From Alectoria sarmentosa (lineage: Eukaryota > Ascomycota > Lecanoromycetes > Lecanorales > Parmeliaceae), in NCBI GenBank assembly GCA_009733775.1, contig WOGZ01000234.1:1-53308 (forward strand): a stretch of 53,308 bases of DNA. The letters run 5' to 3'. How positions within the stretch are numbered: the stretch's first letter is position 1; each line of letters starts with the position of its first letter. Of this stretch, positions 1-12,870 are shown piece after piece. Below the pieces are notes generated by a model. That model ran no database searches, was not told where the DNA came from, and saw only the letters and a program-made list of their open reading frames with translations. Made by a program: the position numbers and the translations under genes.

Positions 1-52
<52 letters not shown>
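1..52. repeat. (TAT)n trinucleotide microsatellite at window edge
   Basis: The window opens with about 17 uninterrupted TAT/ATT units, followed by a T-run and A-run. It is a simple repeat and continues off the left edge, so its full length is unknown. No gene is associated with it. Confidence 0.9.
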
Positions 53-699
53 GTTTTTTATTTTAAAAAAAGATTATAATTTTTTTTAAAATAACGTATT
101 TTTACGCACGTAAAATTCAAAATATTTTAAAATTAAAATTAAAATATTTTAATATAAACAATATATACTTTTAATGTATATATATTTATATTATTAATAT
201 ATATATATATTTTTATTTTATTAACGTTATTTTAAATTAAATTTAAAACATTTAAAATTTAAAATTTAATAACGTAAAAACGTAATTATTTCGTTTTTAA
301 GATTTTAAATTAATTATCTAAAAAATATATATATATATACGATAAATAAAACATATTGAAATTTTATAATAATAAATATACATATACGATTTTCAAATTA
401 TTATTATAATTAAAATATAATATATAAAAAAAGTAAATTTTTATTATTTAAATAATTATTATAATTTTTTTCTTTTTTGTGTATTTATGTTACATTTATA
501 TTAATATTCGATATATTCGATATATTCGATATATTTAATATATTTTTATATTTACGTTAATTTCGATTCGATTTAACATTTTAATAAATGCGCATCTTTT
601 TTATAATATCGTTTTTTATAATTACTCTTTATAAATAATATTTTTCGTATATTTTCAATATAAGTTATTGTATATATATTAAATCTTTAATATAATATT

Positions 700-3432
700 T
701 TTTATCTTTTTTTTAAAAGAAAAACGAATTGTTAACGATATTGAAAATGAAATTAAAAAAAAATGCATTAACTACGATAATATTTTATTGTTAACATCTT
801 AACGATAATACGTTAAAAACTTAAAACGCGAATTAAATTAATGATTTCGCGAGATAAATTAAAAGAAAATGATCGTTTTAATTTTGCAAATAATTAAATC
901 TCAATTATAATCACGTTAAAAGATTTTTATTTACGAAAAATTGAAATTGAGAATAAAAAATGAAATCGACATTTTATTAAACTTTTTTATAAATTCGAGA
1001 ATAACGCTTATATTGAACTTTATTAAAATATAAAATTAAAATTAAAATATCGTAATAAATGTTATAAGCGTTATGCAATATTTATCGTTATTTAATAATT
1101 TTAATAAAAATCAAGACTTAAATCGTGAAAATTCGTTTTTATATTAAATAAAGAAATTATTAATCTTTAACGATTAATTGAAAATGTCGAAAAAGCGTTA
1201 TAAAAAATAACACGCACACATATACGTGTCAAAAAATTTATTATCGAATTAAATAATCTTTAAAACGAAGTGTTATTTACGAATATTATTAAAAATAACG
1301 CGAAGTTTATTTATACGATTATTAATTTATTTCAAAATGTTATTAATAATACAATTAATTTTTTTCAAAAATAGCGTAATGCATTTAAAAAAATAATTAA
1401 AAGTATTTAAATTTATCGAAAAACTTAATCGTATTTCAATTAAAAAACATATAATTCGATAAAAAAAAACTAATTAAAATAAAATCTCGTATTTTAATTT
1501 ATTAATTAAAAAATGTTAATATACGTGTTATAGAAAAAAAAAATATAACGAGAATTCGACGATTGCGAAATAATTATCGTATTATAACGAAAAACTTATA
1601 TCGTAAAAATAAACAATTTAAAGTTAAGATTATAAAATAATTATATATAAGAAAATTAATAAACTTTAATGCGAAGAAACATTATATAAAAGTTCGTTCA
1701 CGTTATAATAACGCTTTTTTTATTTTATTTTTTTTAAAAAAAAGCAATCGATATAACATATTTATTATAAAAATAAATACTATTATTATTGAAATCGTTA
1801 TCAATATTAATAAGCGCTATTTAAACGTAAAAGAATTTCACGACTTTGAAAAAGATCGTCATAAATATAATAATTAACGTATATATTTTTACGCGAAATT
1901 TAAACAAAATGTTAAACATTTTTTTTTAAATTTAATAAAATTAATTATATAAAAGATTATTATAAAAATACGACGTTCGATATTATTAAATTTTATTTAA
2001 ATACGAATTATCATAACTTTTATTTTACGATAAACGAAATAATCGTGAAATTGAAAAGCATATTTAAAATATACGATAAATTTATTAAATTAAACGTTGA
2101 ATTTCATAACTTTGATTTTAAATAAATGTTAAAAACAAAAAAAAGTTTTTCGAGACTTTTTATGCTCGTTTTAATACGATAATCGCTTTTTTAAATTATA
2201 TAAACATTTTGAAAATGTTTAATTTAAAATAATTAATCAATACACGATTAAAAAACCGAGTTTTAAATAATAAATTAATTTTATTTTAAAATATAATCGC
2301 TTATTAACGTTATATCGTCGCAAATTCAAAAATTATTAATAATACATTTTTAAATAAAGATAATAAATTTGAAAACGATTAAAAAGTTAAAATTAAAGAA
2401 TTCGTTAAATCATTAACACGCAATAACAATTCTTTCTTCGATATAAAGAAAATTAATAATCGATTCGACAATTTCAAATAAAGATTTTTATATCAAAGTA
2501 TTGAATATTATTATTTAAAAACTTTAATTAATCGAATTGTGAAAAAGAAAATCGTTGTTAAAAATGTTTTAAAATTAATAATTGTTTATATAACGAAAAT
2601 GCGTTATATTTAAACGTAAGATTTCTCAATAAAAATCAAATTAATATTATAATAAAAATCGTAAAAATTGAAATTAAAGAAAATGTTATAAAAATTCTGT
2701 TACGGCAAGCATATAAACTTGACAAAATATTTATTTTATCAAAAAAGTTTGTTTGTTAAGAAAATATCTCGACAAAATTCTTAATTTAATATTGTAAATA
2801 ATTATTTTTGAGTAAAAAGAATTAAGATTCTTATATATTTTTATATCTTTTATAAATTATTAAGATTATGTTTTAATAATAATAATAACATCAATATTTT
2901 TATTAACATCATTTTTTATTTAACAAGCAAATTCGATAATTAATTAATTTTTTCGATAAACATCAATTATCTCGTCATTTCACGAATATAACATTATAAT
3001 TTATTCGTTTTTCGTTCGACAAAGCCTTTCGTTACATTTATAAAAATTTCCCGAAATCGACAAATTAATTTCTCGTGACATCGTTATTTAAATTTGATAA
3101 TTACGAGATTTTTTTAATATCGATTATTAATTCGAAAAATTCATCGATTAAATTTTTCAAAAAGTCATTCAATATATCACGAAAAAATTTTTAAAATTTG
3201 TTATTATTAAAATAACTTCGTTAATAAAAAATATATGTTTTCGTTTCTCATTTTTCGATTCGTTTATTAATCGATAATAAACGTAATTAAAAAATTAAAT
3301 CGTCGATCGATCTTTCTTTCGAATTATAATTAATACTTTTCAAATAATTATCATTTAAATACGTCATCTTTTCGAGGATTCTTCGTTTATCGAATCAATT
3401 TTTTATATTTTATTAACGATTATCTCGTTCGA
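700..3432 (+). pseudogene. RIP-degraded retroelement gag-like coding relic
   Basis: A+T-rich sequence with many TAA/TGA stops but long stretches of readable coding. The best part is about 2,520-2,880, where a frame reads NCEKENRC, CFKINNCLYNEN and VIKILLRQAYKLDKI, with stops mainly as TAA where CAA (Gln) is expected. Cys/Asn spacing near 2,540-2,600 resembles a degraded zinc-knuckle tail of a gag protein. That is an inference; the knuckle is no longer intact. The segment 2,675-2,880 is homologous to 10,289-10,315 joined to 17,371-17,545, so the sequence is repeated in this window. Coding-like sequence continues to 3,432, where a TRIM element interrupts it, and on past 3,928. I see no LTR at the left end. 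Confidence 0.5.
2675..2880 (+). repeat. Copy 1 of dispersed gag-like repeat (uninterrupted)
   Basis: This stretch aligns, with C/T and G/A differences, to the sequence formed by joining 10,289-10,315 to 17,376-17,545. Shared landmarks are GTTATAAAAATTCT at the left and AAAAGAATTAAGATTCTTATA near the right. The copy here is continuous, so it serves as the empty-site allele for the Copia element at 10,316-17,370. I first took it for an LTR because it contains TGTTACGG. It reads through in one frame on both sides, so a coding repeat is the better explanation. Confidence 0.75.
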
Positions 3433-3565
3433 TGTCACGGTTCAGCCTTATGTGGATAGGTTTCGTAGGGGTCCCCGCAGGCCGCTAGGCCAAAAGACCA
3501 AATTTCACACCGGAAGGTGCGATCCTATCCTACTACTTATGGGTGCCCGGGTTGGAACCATAACA
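3433..3565. repeat. Left LTR of TRIM element
   Basis: A 133-bp LTR with TG..CA ends. It differs from the right LTR by two T-for-C substitutions (contexts agccTtatg and gggTtgg). It is preceded by the TTCGA target duplication. Confidence 0.9.
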
Positions 3566-3794
3566 CTACCGCCCCCCTTCGGCAGGTTTCGTCCCGAAAC
3601 CGAGCCCCCGTAGTCGTCCCCAACCGAAGCTGTAAGCCGAAAACCCCTCGCCGCCCCCCGAAGCTACTGGTTTTGTTTATACCGATTTTGCATATTGCGC
3701 CACTCCACTGGGGGCTAACTCAGCATCACGGATTCAACTCACAGGCTCACTTCAGGGTTCGAACCCAGAAGCTTCGACCCGAGGTGTGAAATTA

Positions 3795-3927
3795 TGTCAC
3801 GGTTCAGCCCTATGTGGATAGGTTTCGTAGGGGTCCCCGCAGGCCGCTAGGCCAAAAGACCAAATTTCACACCGGAAGGTGCGATCCTATCCTACTACTT
3901 ATGGGTGCCCGGGCTGGAACCATAACA
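3795..3927. repeat. Right LTR of TRIM element
   Basis: A 133-bp LTR, otherwise identical to the left copy, followed by TTCGA. A RIP-mutated relative occurs as a solo LTR at 30,424-30,567. Confidence 0.9.
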
Positions 3928-5779
3928 TTCGATTCGACGATGTTAAATTCGTTAATAAAAATAAAATATATTATACGAGCGACATTAGCGAAAAAAATCA
4001 TTTATTTTTATTTAATTAATTCGATTAAATTTATAAATTTCATCGATTTTCAAATATAAATTATTATAATAATTACAATTTTCATAATTATTATTTAATA
4101 TATTCATAATAATTCGTTTTAATAAAGTAAAAATCGATAAATTCGTTCGAAGATTAAGAGTTTTTAAATAATAACGATAACAATAATGAGAATAATACGT
4201 CGTTACATCTCAAAATTAATAACGTCGATTTTTTTAACCTTATTTACGAAGATTTTTCGAATTCGTCAATAATTAATATCGAATATCACGTATTTTATTA
4301 TAATATATACGTTTTTATTAACAAATTCAAAAATCTCGTTAATTTCAAAAACGAGAATAAGATACGAGAAGTTTTATTAATATATTTATATAATAATGTT
4401 TTCATTTAACATTTCATAAAGTTTACAAAATTAAAGCAACGAGATTTAAAAAATGTCTTAATTAATAATTAAAGCGAAACTTTTATAAAAAAGTTTAAAA
4501 AAAAAATTATTATAACATTTCAATATTTATAAAGCGAGCATTATATTATAAATAATGTTTAATAAAAACGTATTTCGAAAACCTTTATTTAAAATATGCT
4601 ACGTTACGTTAAAATTATTTATATAACATTAATATATAATCAATTTTTTTGAATATAAAACAATTTAATATTGAAATTTCGTTATAATATTTCAAAATTT
4701 ATCATAATTATTACGCTAAATCAATTTTTGACATAATTGAATTTTAAAAAAAATATTTAAAATAAGATAACACGATAGTAAAATCGTGATTCATAACAAT
4801 ATATCGATAAAAGATTTTCGACGATATCGAAACAAATCGATTAATATGATAACAATCGTTAAAATAAATTTTTTAAGTCATCGCTTTTTTTTCAACGTAT
4901 AATTAATTATAATTTTAAAATAATTCGCAAATGTACGATAATTATTTTAAAAACAATTTTATTAATTAATTATCTCGTTAATATCAATTATATTAATAAA
5001 CGTTTTAAGGTTTTCGATAATTAAATTTTTCAACTTTATTAACGTCTCGATAATCTTTTCAAATTATCGAAAAATCAAATTTGTTAAATCAATTTTCGAA
5101 TTAACCGAATTCTCGCTATAAAAAAAATAACGAAAATTAAAAAAACAAATTAAACGTCGATTTTTTTAATCGCAATCAATATTCGAGATTTTTATGATAA
5201 CAAAATATCGCTTATTAAACGAATAAAATAAATATATTAAAATTTTCAAATGTGAATTTCGAATCGACGTTATAAAAAGAGAATTTTCAATAAAAAAATT
5301 CGAATAATTATTATGCGAATAAAGAATTTAATTATTATCAATTATGTCAAAAAAATGAATTTAACGATTATTTCGTTAACATAAACGATGTTTTCATCAA
5401 AATCATTATCGAGAAAACTTTTCAATGTCGTTAATATCACGATGTTTTCTTATTCGAAAATGAGCTTTATAAACATTTTAATAATTTTAATAAAGATCAT
5501 TAAACAATTAAAGCAAATTATTAAAGTCGATCGTTATCGAAAATCATATTAAAAAAATCTGCTTTCATAATTAAGAAAACTATTTTCATAATCAAAAAAA
5601 TTGCTTTCATAATTAAAAAAGTTATTTTTATAACAATTTTTTCGACGATAATAAATGATTCGCCGAAAATCATCAAATCATTTTTTAATTCTTTTCAAAA
5701 AATTGATTTCGATTATATTTTTCGTGATTATTATTACGTTATAAAATCTGTTAAAATAATCGAAATTATTAATTTTAAA
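3928..5779 (+). pseudogene. Degraded retroelement coding sequence, no clear domain
   Basis: This A+T-rich stretch continues the coding-like sequence that the TRIM interrupts (readable pieces such as FDDFQ and many TAA-for-CAA positions). It leads into the protease of the Gypsy relic that starts near 5,780. I cannot name a domain in it. It could be the gag/pre-protease part of that element or a separate relic. Confidence 0.35.
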
Positions 5780-8700
5780 AAATTATGTTTTAATACGAGT
5801 TGTGAAATAACGTTTATAAATCGTGAATAATTTTATCGAATTTTATTTAAAAAGAAAATTCATCAAATAACGAATTCAATTTTGATATAAGATTTCGAAT
5901 TTAATAAACATCGAATTTTAAAATATGTCGTTTTTTTATTTTTTTTATCAAATAATAAAAATGAAAAGTTAATTATCGTTATAATTGCGTTTAAAAAAGT
6001 TCATTTTATCGATAACCTCAAAATAAAAATGTTTATTGAAATAAATTTTATGATATTAAAAAAGATCGATATTTTAACATTTAAGTTTATAATATAAATT
6101 AAAAGTTATAAAATAAAAATGTCTTTGAAAATGCGTATCAAAGATCGATTAATGTTTTATTTAATACATATTAAACAATTTATTATCATTTCATTTTATT
6201 TTCAGGTTTTCATATTAATGCATTATGTTTCGTTATCAAATCGTGATTTTTTTTTCGAGCTCGATCAAGGTTCGCTTTTATTATATGCGCACTTTATTAA
6301 TATTTTTATAAATTTCGTGATTATTAAAAACAATTTTGATTAAATTGTCAAAATTTCTCGAAATTTACATTTGAGAATTTTTTAAAAAATCGATTTTGAT
6401 AATTGTTTTTATATTATCGAAGATAAATTTAATATAACGAAATTAATTATACGTCGTTTAAGTAAAAAACATTATACGAATTAAATCAAACGTGTTTTTA
6501 ATAAGATAATTATCGTATTCGTTATTATTATATTAATAACGATTATAATACTCTTAATAATTTTAAATGTTTTATCGAATTCGAATTTCTCGTCGAATTT
6601 GAATATTTTATCGATTTCGAATATCTCGAGCATTTTAATCACGTTATTATTTTTCGAAATATTTATTTCGAAAATTCCGATAATTTTTACGAAAATAAAC
6701 GTTATGATATCAAATAAAATTATGATTTATAAAGAAAATTCGACATTTCAATTCATTATCGAAGAATTTTCCGAACTTTAACAAAAAGAAAAATTTGTCG
6801 ATATTTCGCAAAAAGAATAAATACGCATTTTTCTTAAATTTAATTAAAAATAACACGTATTTAAAATCGCACGTATATATTCGTTTGATAAAAATACTAA
6901 AAAAATTATTAATAAGATTTTCGATAAATTTTATAAGCAAAATCGTTTTAAATGAATTATAAAATTCACGTTTTTTAATTATTTAATATTCGTCGTTTGA
7001 AAAATCATATTAAATAATATCAAAAAAGATCGAATTATGATTAATATATAAAAATTGAATTTTGTTATTTAAATAAATGTTTATTTTTTGTTTTTATAAT
7101 CGAATCTCATTTTCTTAATTAAAGATTATTGATATATCAATATAATAAATTATGTTACCTTTTTTTATCAATAACGAATACATTTATAATTATTAATTAT
7201 TAAGATCAAAAGATTTTTAATATAATCGTGATAAATTATAAAAATTCATTTACATATATATAAAAACAAATAAATCGATTTTTTAAAAAAGTTCGACGCT
7301 TCGTTAAAGTTTATGTCGACGATGTTATAATTTATTTCAAAATATTAAAAAAGCATTTTCAACACTTTTAAAAAGTCTTTAACTTATTCATTAAAACAAA
7401 AATCTTTATTAATTCAAATAAGACTTTTTTAAATTATCTTTTTATATAACTTCTCGAATAAAAAATTAATTTTTTAAGTTTATAAATTATCGAAAATAAA
7501 TTATAAATTATATTTCAACTCTCGTTTCTTGATATCTTAATTAAATTGAAAATTTGTTTAAAGATAACGAATTAATTACGTGATTATATCGCTTATTATA
7601 TCGCAATTATTAAATTATTTCAAAATCGAAAGATTTTTATATTAACAAATTTTTTCAAAAGCGATCACAAAAGGAAAATTTTTGCTATAAAAACAAAATT
7701 ACGCATATTTATAAAATTGAAATTCGCATCTTTTTAAATCTAATAGAATATTCTTTTTAAACTCTCGTCTTTTGTTCATTTCGACGATAATTTAATACTT
7801 TATATCGATTTCGATATTAATAAAAATTTCGAATTCGACGTTATAATATATCATATAATCGATATTATAAAGATAAAAGAAACTTATTCTCGACGATCTC
7901 AAATTCGTTTTATATATTTTTTTTTAATCGATTTCTCAAAAATGTTAAAACTCGCTATTAATTCATCAAATTGAAATTAATGAATATAATTTAAATATTT
8001 AATAAAATACGTTATATAATGAAATTTATCTTATATATTATAATATATATCGATTATATAATTGTTTTGAACATTATTAAACAAATCACGTTAACAACGT
8101 TTTCGATTATCAAATTAAATTTTCGTATTATTTATACGTCGAAATACGTTCAACGATTTAAAAATCTTGAATTTCGTTATAAGTTTAAAAAATAACACGT
8201 GATTTCAAATATCTTATTTCGTTTAAATTAAAAATCGCGTGTTAAATTAAAAGGTGAAGAATAATTTAACGTTTATTATATCACGTTTATAAAAATGTTT
8301 AATGATTTTAAAGCTCGTTTTAAGATTGAGTATATTCAAGATTCGCAATGAAATAAAATGCTCGCAATAATTATTAAAACATAAAAAGATAACGTTATTC
8401 GTTAAGTATCGAAATTTATTTAAAAAGTTTTACAAAAATTTATTATCGTCATAAATGCTTTTTCGAAAAAAAATTCGAAAATTAACTTTATCGCAATTAA
8501 ACAAATTTTCAAAAATTATCAAAATCTTTTAAATTTTGATAAGACTTTTACGCGAAAAATCGAATTTCGTTTTAAATTATGAAATGAATTAATTTATTAT
8601 ACGAATTTCGACGACGAACGAGAACGATTATACGTATTTAACGCACTCGAAAAAAAAAAATTCGAATTAATTTATAATCGTTAACATTATAATAATTTTT

Positions 8701-9900
8701 ATAAGTTATATAATCGCATAATTAATTTCATTTATATATGACATTTTTTTAAATATTTATAAGCATATATAAAGCATTATTCAATATATAAACTTAATTA
8801 AATTAAATATCATAAATTTTATAATAATATGCTTTTCATTAATAGATTCGAAATCTCATTTTATATTATAATAATGAATTTCATTATCGCGTTATTATTA
8901 ATCATCGACGATTTAAATTATTTATTCATTATTATAATTAAATTCTCAATAAAAATATTGCTTATTTTTGAGAAAACTATTTATTCGATCGACGAATAAA
9001 TTAATTTATTTCTCATTAATTTCATTTAACACGATTAAAAAATTCTTTTAACGACGATTAATAATTATGATGTTAAATTTATATTCGAGCTTTAATAAAA
9101 GTTTTCTTTAAATTAAATACGAAAATTCTCGTTTTCACGACTTATCATTTTCAAACGAATAAACAATCGAAACATATTAATCAAATTATGAAAATTGTTA
9201 TGCGATATTTCGTTATGACGAATTTTATATCAAATTAAATTGAAATTTTTCGTATTTATAAAAAAGGTTGAATAATTTTAAAAATTAATTTATGTGAAAA
9301 TATCGTCGAATGAGATTCTTTACGAATTCAATATACGCGATTCGCTCGAATTATTTTCGAAACTTTCGTTAAAAGATTTCGTTTAATTACGATAATTGAA
9401 ACGTAAATAAATCGAAGATTTTTTAACATTTATAAATGTTATAACAAAAACTTATTATGATAAATCGTATAAGTTTTTCAATTTATTTGAAAAAAACATA
9501 ATTTATTTTCAATTATATTAAAATTATAAGATTTTTGATATAAATACTTATAAATTACATCATTAACGTGTCGACTCGTTTAAAATTCTTAATAAAATAA
9601 ACATATTTGTTTATCGTCTTAAGCTGTTTCTCATAATAACGATTTATTTTATTATATCGATAACTTAATTAAAGCTTGTCTTATCGAATGAAGATTTTTA
9701 TAAAAAATCACAAAACATTAATTTTTTTTATGTGATAAAAACGAAAGATGAGATTAAGATTTTTTTTAAAAAATAATAATCACGTGATAAAACGCAATAT
9801 TTTATCAAATGAAAAGATTTTAAAAATAAGCATAATGTTTGATATAATGTCGACGATTTTCGAAATATTTAAAAATTAATTATCGAGTATAAGATAAGAG
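5780..9900 (+). mobile_element. Ty3/Gypsy chromodomain retrotransposon relic (element F)
   Basis: RIP-degraded pol in the canonical Ty3/Gypsy order, all on the + strand. A retropepsin-like site lies at 5,786-5,803, reading CFNTSC where family members have D-[ST]-G, so the catalytic Asp is changed to Asn. Linker sequence covers 6,119-6,343. RT covers about 6,600-7,760 and retains FFYQ near 7,160 and the polymerase box YVDD at 7,312-7,323. An RNase H-like region follows. An integrase core runs about 9,137-9,230 (TYHFQTNKQ, matching the T-A-Y-H-P-Q-T-D signature). A chromodomain-like tail lies about 9,795-9,860 (QYFIK*KDF and N*Y, both stops being TGA for Trp). Many in-frame stops are TAA/TGA at expected Gln/Trp. 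It cannot be active. The 5' end may extend to the gag-like relic at 0.7-2.9 kb, and I did not find its LTRs. Confidence 0.85.
7312..7323 (+). other. Preserved YVDD reverse transcriptase box in element F
   Basis: The codons TAT GTC GAC GAT encode Tyr-Val-Asp-Asp inside VYVDDVIIY, the metal-binding catalytic box of reverse transcriptases. It survives unmutated while flanking codons carry stops. The GAC/GAT and GTC codons hold few RIP-preferred CpA sites, so survival probably reflects sequence context and not function. Confidence 0.85.
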
Positions 9901-10315
9901 AGCAAACACGTTCAATTCGAATCTTTTTACGAATTTTTAAAACATCAGCGTAAACTTTTTAAAAAAGAAAAAATCGTTCAAGCAAAATCATTTTTTTCGA
10001 AGAATTTTTCGAACGATCTTTTAAAGTTTCGTAAATTATTTCTATTAAAAGAACGCAAGCTTTTTAAAAAAAAAGAGATCATTTAAAAAAAATCGTCGTT
10101 ATTTCTTGATCTTGATTTTGTGTTTAAAAAAACAAGGATTTTTTCGATAAGAATTTCTTCGATAAATATTTTTTCGATAAATTTTTTCGATTTTTTTCGA
10201 GTTTGCATTTGCGATGCTTTTCGAACGTATTTTTTGACGAAAACGTATCTTTCGACGAGAACGCCGAAGTCTTCTTTTGTTATCGACATTTGTTATAAAA
10301 ATTCTATCACGATAA
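9901..10315 (+). pseudogene. A+T-rich junction; left half of split gag-like repeat
   Basis: Between the end of element F and the Copia insertion. The last about 27 bp (10,289-10,315) read FVIKILSRQ in one frame (final Gln as TAA) and are the left flank of a sequence that resumes at 17,371. Two open frames of 121 aa (+) and 68 aa (-) overlap in 10,083-10,485. They are low-complexity A+T reading frames and show no family. Confidence 0.5.
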
Positions 10316-10451
10316 TGTTGAAATGTGTCAACTACTTAAAATATGAAAGATTTATCGAGATAAGAAAGATTTATCGAGATTTAACATATTTTATATCTAA
10401 ATGCTCTATTGCGATTATTCAATTAATCAAATATTTCATTTATTTTCAACA
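10316..10451 (+). repeat. 5' LTR of Copia element A
   Basis: 136 bp beginning TGTTGAAA and ending TTTCAACA, an 8-bp perfect terminal inverted repeat. It aligns without gaps to 17,235-17,370; differences are mainly C/T and G/A transitions. GATAA precedes it. Confidence 0.85.
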
Positions 10452-12119
10452 AATTATAAACCCGAAATCGCGAACATTCGTTTAATATTATTTATTTATC
10501 ATTTATAAATTAATTAACTCATCAATTAAGCGTATAAGATCAAGTTTTTAAAAATTATAACGATCGCAATATCGAATTTAAACGATAACAACTTACGCTT
10601 AACGCACTTTCAAATTTATTTATCACACGTAATTATTCTTATTAATAAATCGTGCTTTAAACATATATTTAATTTAATTCAACGATTTATTTATATAATA
10701 ATCGCAAATAATAAATCGTGAGACATTAATTATAATTATTAAAAGAGCAATCTATTTACTTTCAAAAAATTGCGATCAATCATCTATCAATTTCAATCTT
10801 TAAGCGATGAGTTATATTCATAACGTAATAATCGAGTAATTTTTAAAAAACCGTTTGATCCTATAAATTATCACAATTTTTTATTTAAAAAATGAAAAGA
10901 TTGAGATTAAGTTTGATCAAACGCGCATTACTTTCATCAATCGATTAAACGTTATTAAATAATATCATTTCATTATTTATAAAATCTATAATAAATAAAA
11001 AGAAATCGCAAATACGTTGCAAATTTTATTTCACGATTATTATTATAACATTAATTATCAAATTATTTTTAACGAAACATCAAATTAAAATCAATCAAAT
11101 TAAAGTCAATAACGATAACGAGTCGCTTATAACAATAAGCATTTCGTCACAAAACACGATTTTTATCATGTTAATAATTACTATCATATCAACGACTTCA
11201 ATATTAATTGCGATTAAAAAAGAATATAAAAGATCTTTAAATATTCCTTTTGATTCTAAATTATCAAAAGATTTAATTATATTCATCAATCACACTTTTC
11301 GTTAAAATAAATTCAAACGCTTTAAATATTTTTTTTCTTTTATAAATTAAAACAAATTCAAACATCTTTATAACTTCACATTTATTATATTTTCAAATAT
11401 CTTTTAAAAAAAAATTCGAGCTTAATTTAAAAAAACTCGATCGATAAAACGTATCTTCAAATACGATTTTCTTTTTTATAATTAAATATTCAATAAAATT
11501 TATCATTAATTTAAAACGCGTTCGAAAAGCAAAGAACGCGATTACGTATTTATTTATTTATTTAATAACATTACAATTTTCGATAATTTTATTCGCGAAT
11601 CTTTTCTCGAATCAATAAATAACGAAAATCTTTTTAAAATTATCGTTCAATTTGTTGAATTTAATTCTCTTATTAACATTTAAATTCTTTATACTTTTAA
11701 TAATATATCAAAATCATTATTATTATCAAAATGTTCGAAAAAATCGTCGATATAAAATTTAATAACGATTTTTCGTTTTATATTAAGAAACTTGAAAAAT
11801 TCGAAATTTTTTAAATATAATTTCGAAAAATGCGACAATTTTTTACGTCGCAACGTTTCATTAAATTTATCAAAATAAAATAAAATAAGATTTTCGTTAT
11901 ATTTATCATTTTTAAAAACATTTTATTTAACGAATTCACGATAATAATCGATGTCGTCGAAAAAAAGCGAGTTAAATAAAATTTGAGATATGAACTTTAT
12001 ATCAACATTATCAAAAATCGTTTTAAAAACAATTTGTTTGTGAATTATAAAGACGAGATTAATGCGCACGTTTTATGAAATGTTATTCACAAAAATAATA
12101 AGTTTAAAGATTTCGATAC

Positions 12120-12870
12120 GCTTAATAATCTATATCGTCAATTATTTAAATTAAATTTTAATTAATATAAAAATGCAATTAACTTTGTCGCTCGTCTTAA
12201 AAATATTTATAATAATATTATCAATTTATCATTTAAATTGAGATTAAAAATCAATTTTTTCATTTTTTTTTTCACACGAGTTTAAATAAAGCGAATAACG
12301 TTTATTTTATTTATTATATTCAAAATTATAAATTTATAAATGATATTAATATCGAGACAGTTTATTTATTAAAATATATTATCACTCGATTTATTCAAAT
12401 TGTGATTAATTTCTTTTTTAAGCGTTAAGAATTTATTTTTACATTTATCGTTTAACGTTTTTTTTATTTTATTATTTCAATTTTAAAATATATCATTATT
12501 GTTAAATCTTAAAAAGACGTTATCTTTAATCTCAACAATAAAATCATTTAAAAACTCGTCAAATATTACACTCATTACAAAAAACATTATTATATTAAAT
12601 TGAAATACGATCAACTCTTTAATAAAAGTCGTCAAAATAATAACAATTCTGATAATAATAACGACAAAAGAAATAACGACAATAATAATAACAATAATGA
12701 TAATGATAAATTTAAAAACAAAAAAGATAATAATCGAAAAAATGATAAATTCAATAACAAAAAGCGTCACCGCAGAGATCGAAATTTTATTAAATCTTTT
12801 AACAATCAAAGAGAAATTATAATTATTTTCACGATTGAAATAAACAATTTATTATCTTCGCGTTAAACGA
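12120..12870 (+). pseudogene. Copia gag-like relic with Asn-rich open frame
   Basis: A frame near 12,150-12,240 reads NFVARLKNIYNN, resembling the helical gag domain of Copia elements. Further on (12,600-12,866) an 88-aa open frame is dominated by Asn, Asp and Lys. This is what a Gly/Ser/Asp/Arg-rich linker of a gag protein would become after massive G-to-A mutation. I infer gag from position upstream of the integrase. I see no surviving CCHC zinc knuckle. Confidence 0.5.

Larger units (their letters stand above)
3433..3927. mobile_element. TRIM-like LTR element, almost RIP-free
   Basis: A 495-bp G+C-richer island in the A+T desert. It has two 133-bp direct repeats, 3,433-3,565 and 3,795-3,927, each beginning TGTCACGG and ending CATAACA (TG..CA ends), which enclose 229 bp. 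The repeats differ at only two positions, both T in the left copy and C in the right. The 5 bp before the left repeat (3,428-3,432) and after the right repeat (3,928-3,932) are both TTCGA, the target-site duplication expected of integrase-mediated insertion. There is no gag or pol, so it fits a terminal-repeat retrotransposon in miniature or a similar non-autonomous LTR element. GGTGTGAAATT (3,783-3,793) is the inverse of AATTTCACACC inside each LTR. Primer-binding site and polypurine tract are not convincing. The 90-aa open frame across it shows no protein family and is ignored. Confidence 0.9.

Noticed and set aside
2698..2890. The TGTTACGG repeat as an LTR
   Set aside because: TG..CA-like ends can be drawn, but the homologous stretches read through as protein on both sides (VIKIL..QAYKLDKI). 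No matching target duplication is found, so it is a coding repeat.
3517..4059. Two open frames of 90 and 81 aa across the TRIM element
   Set aside because: They exist only because the element is G+C-richer. Both cross LTR borders and match no protein family.
12483..12866. Asn/Asp/Lys-rich 88-aa frame as a real gene
   Set aside because: Its composition is what G-to-A mutation makes of a low-complexity gag linker. It lies between Copia LTRs and upstream of the Copia integrase.
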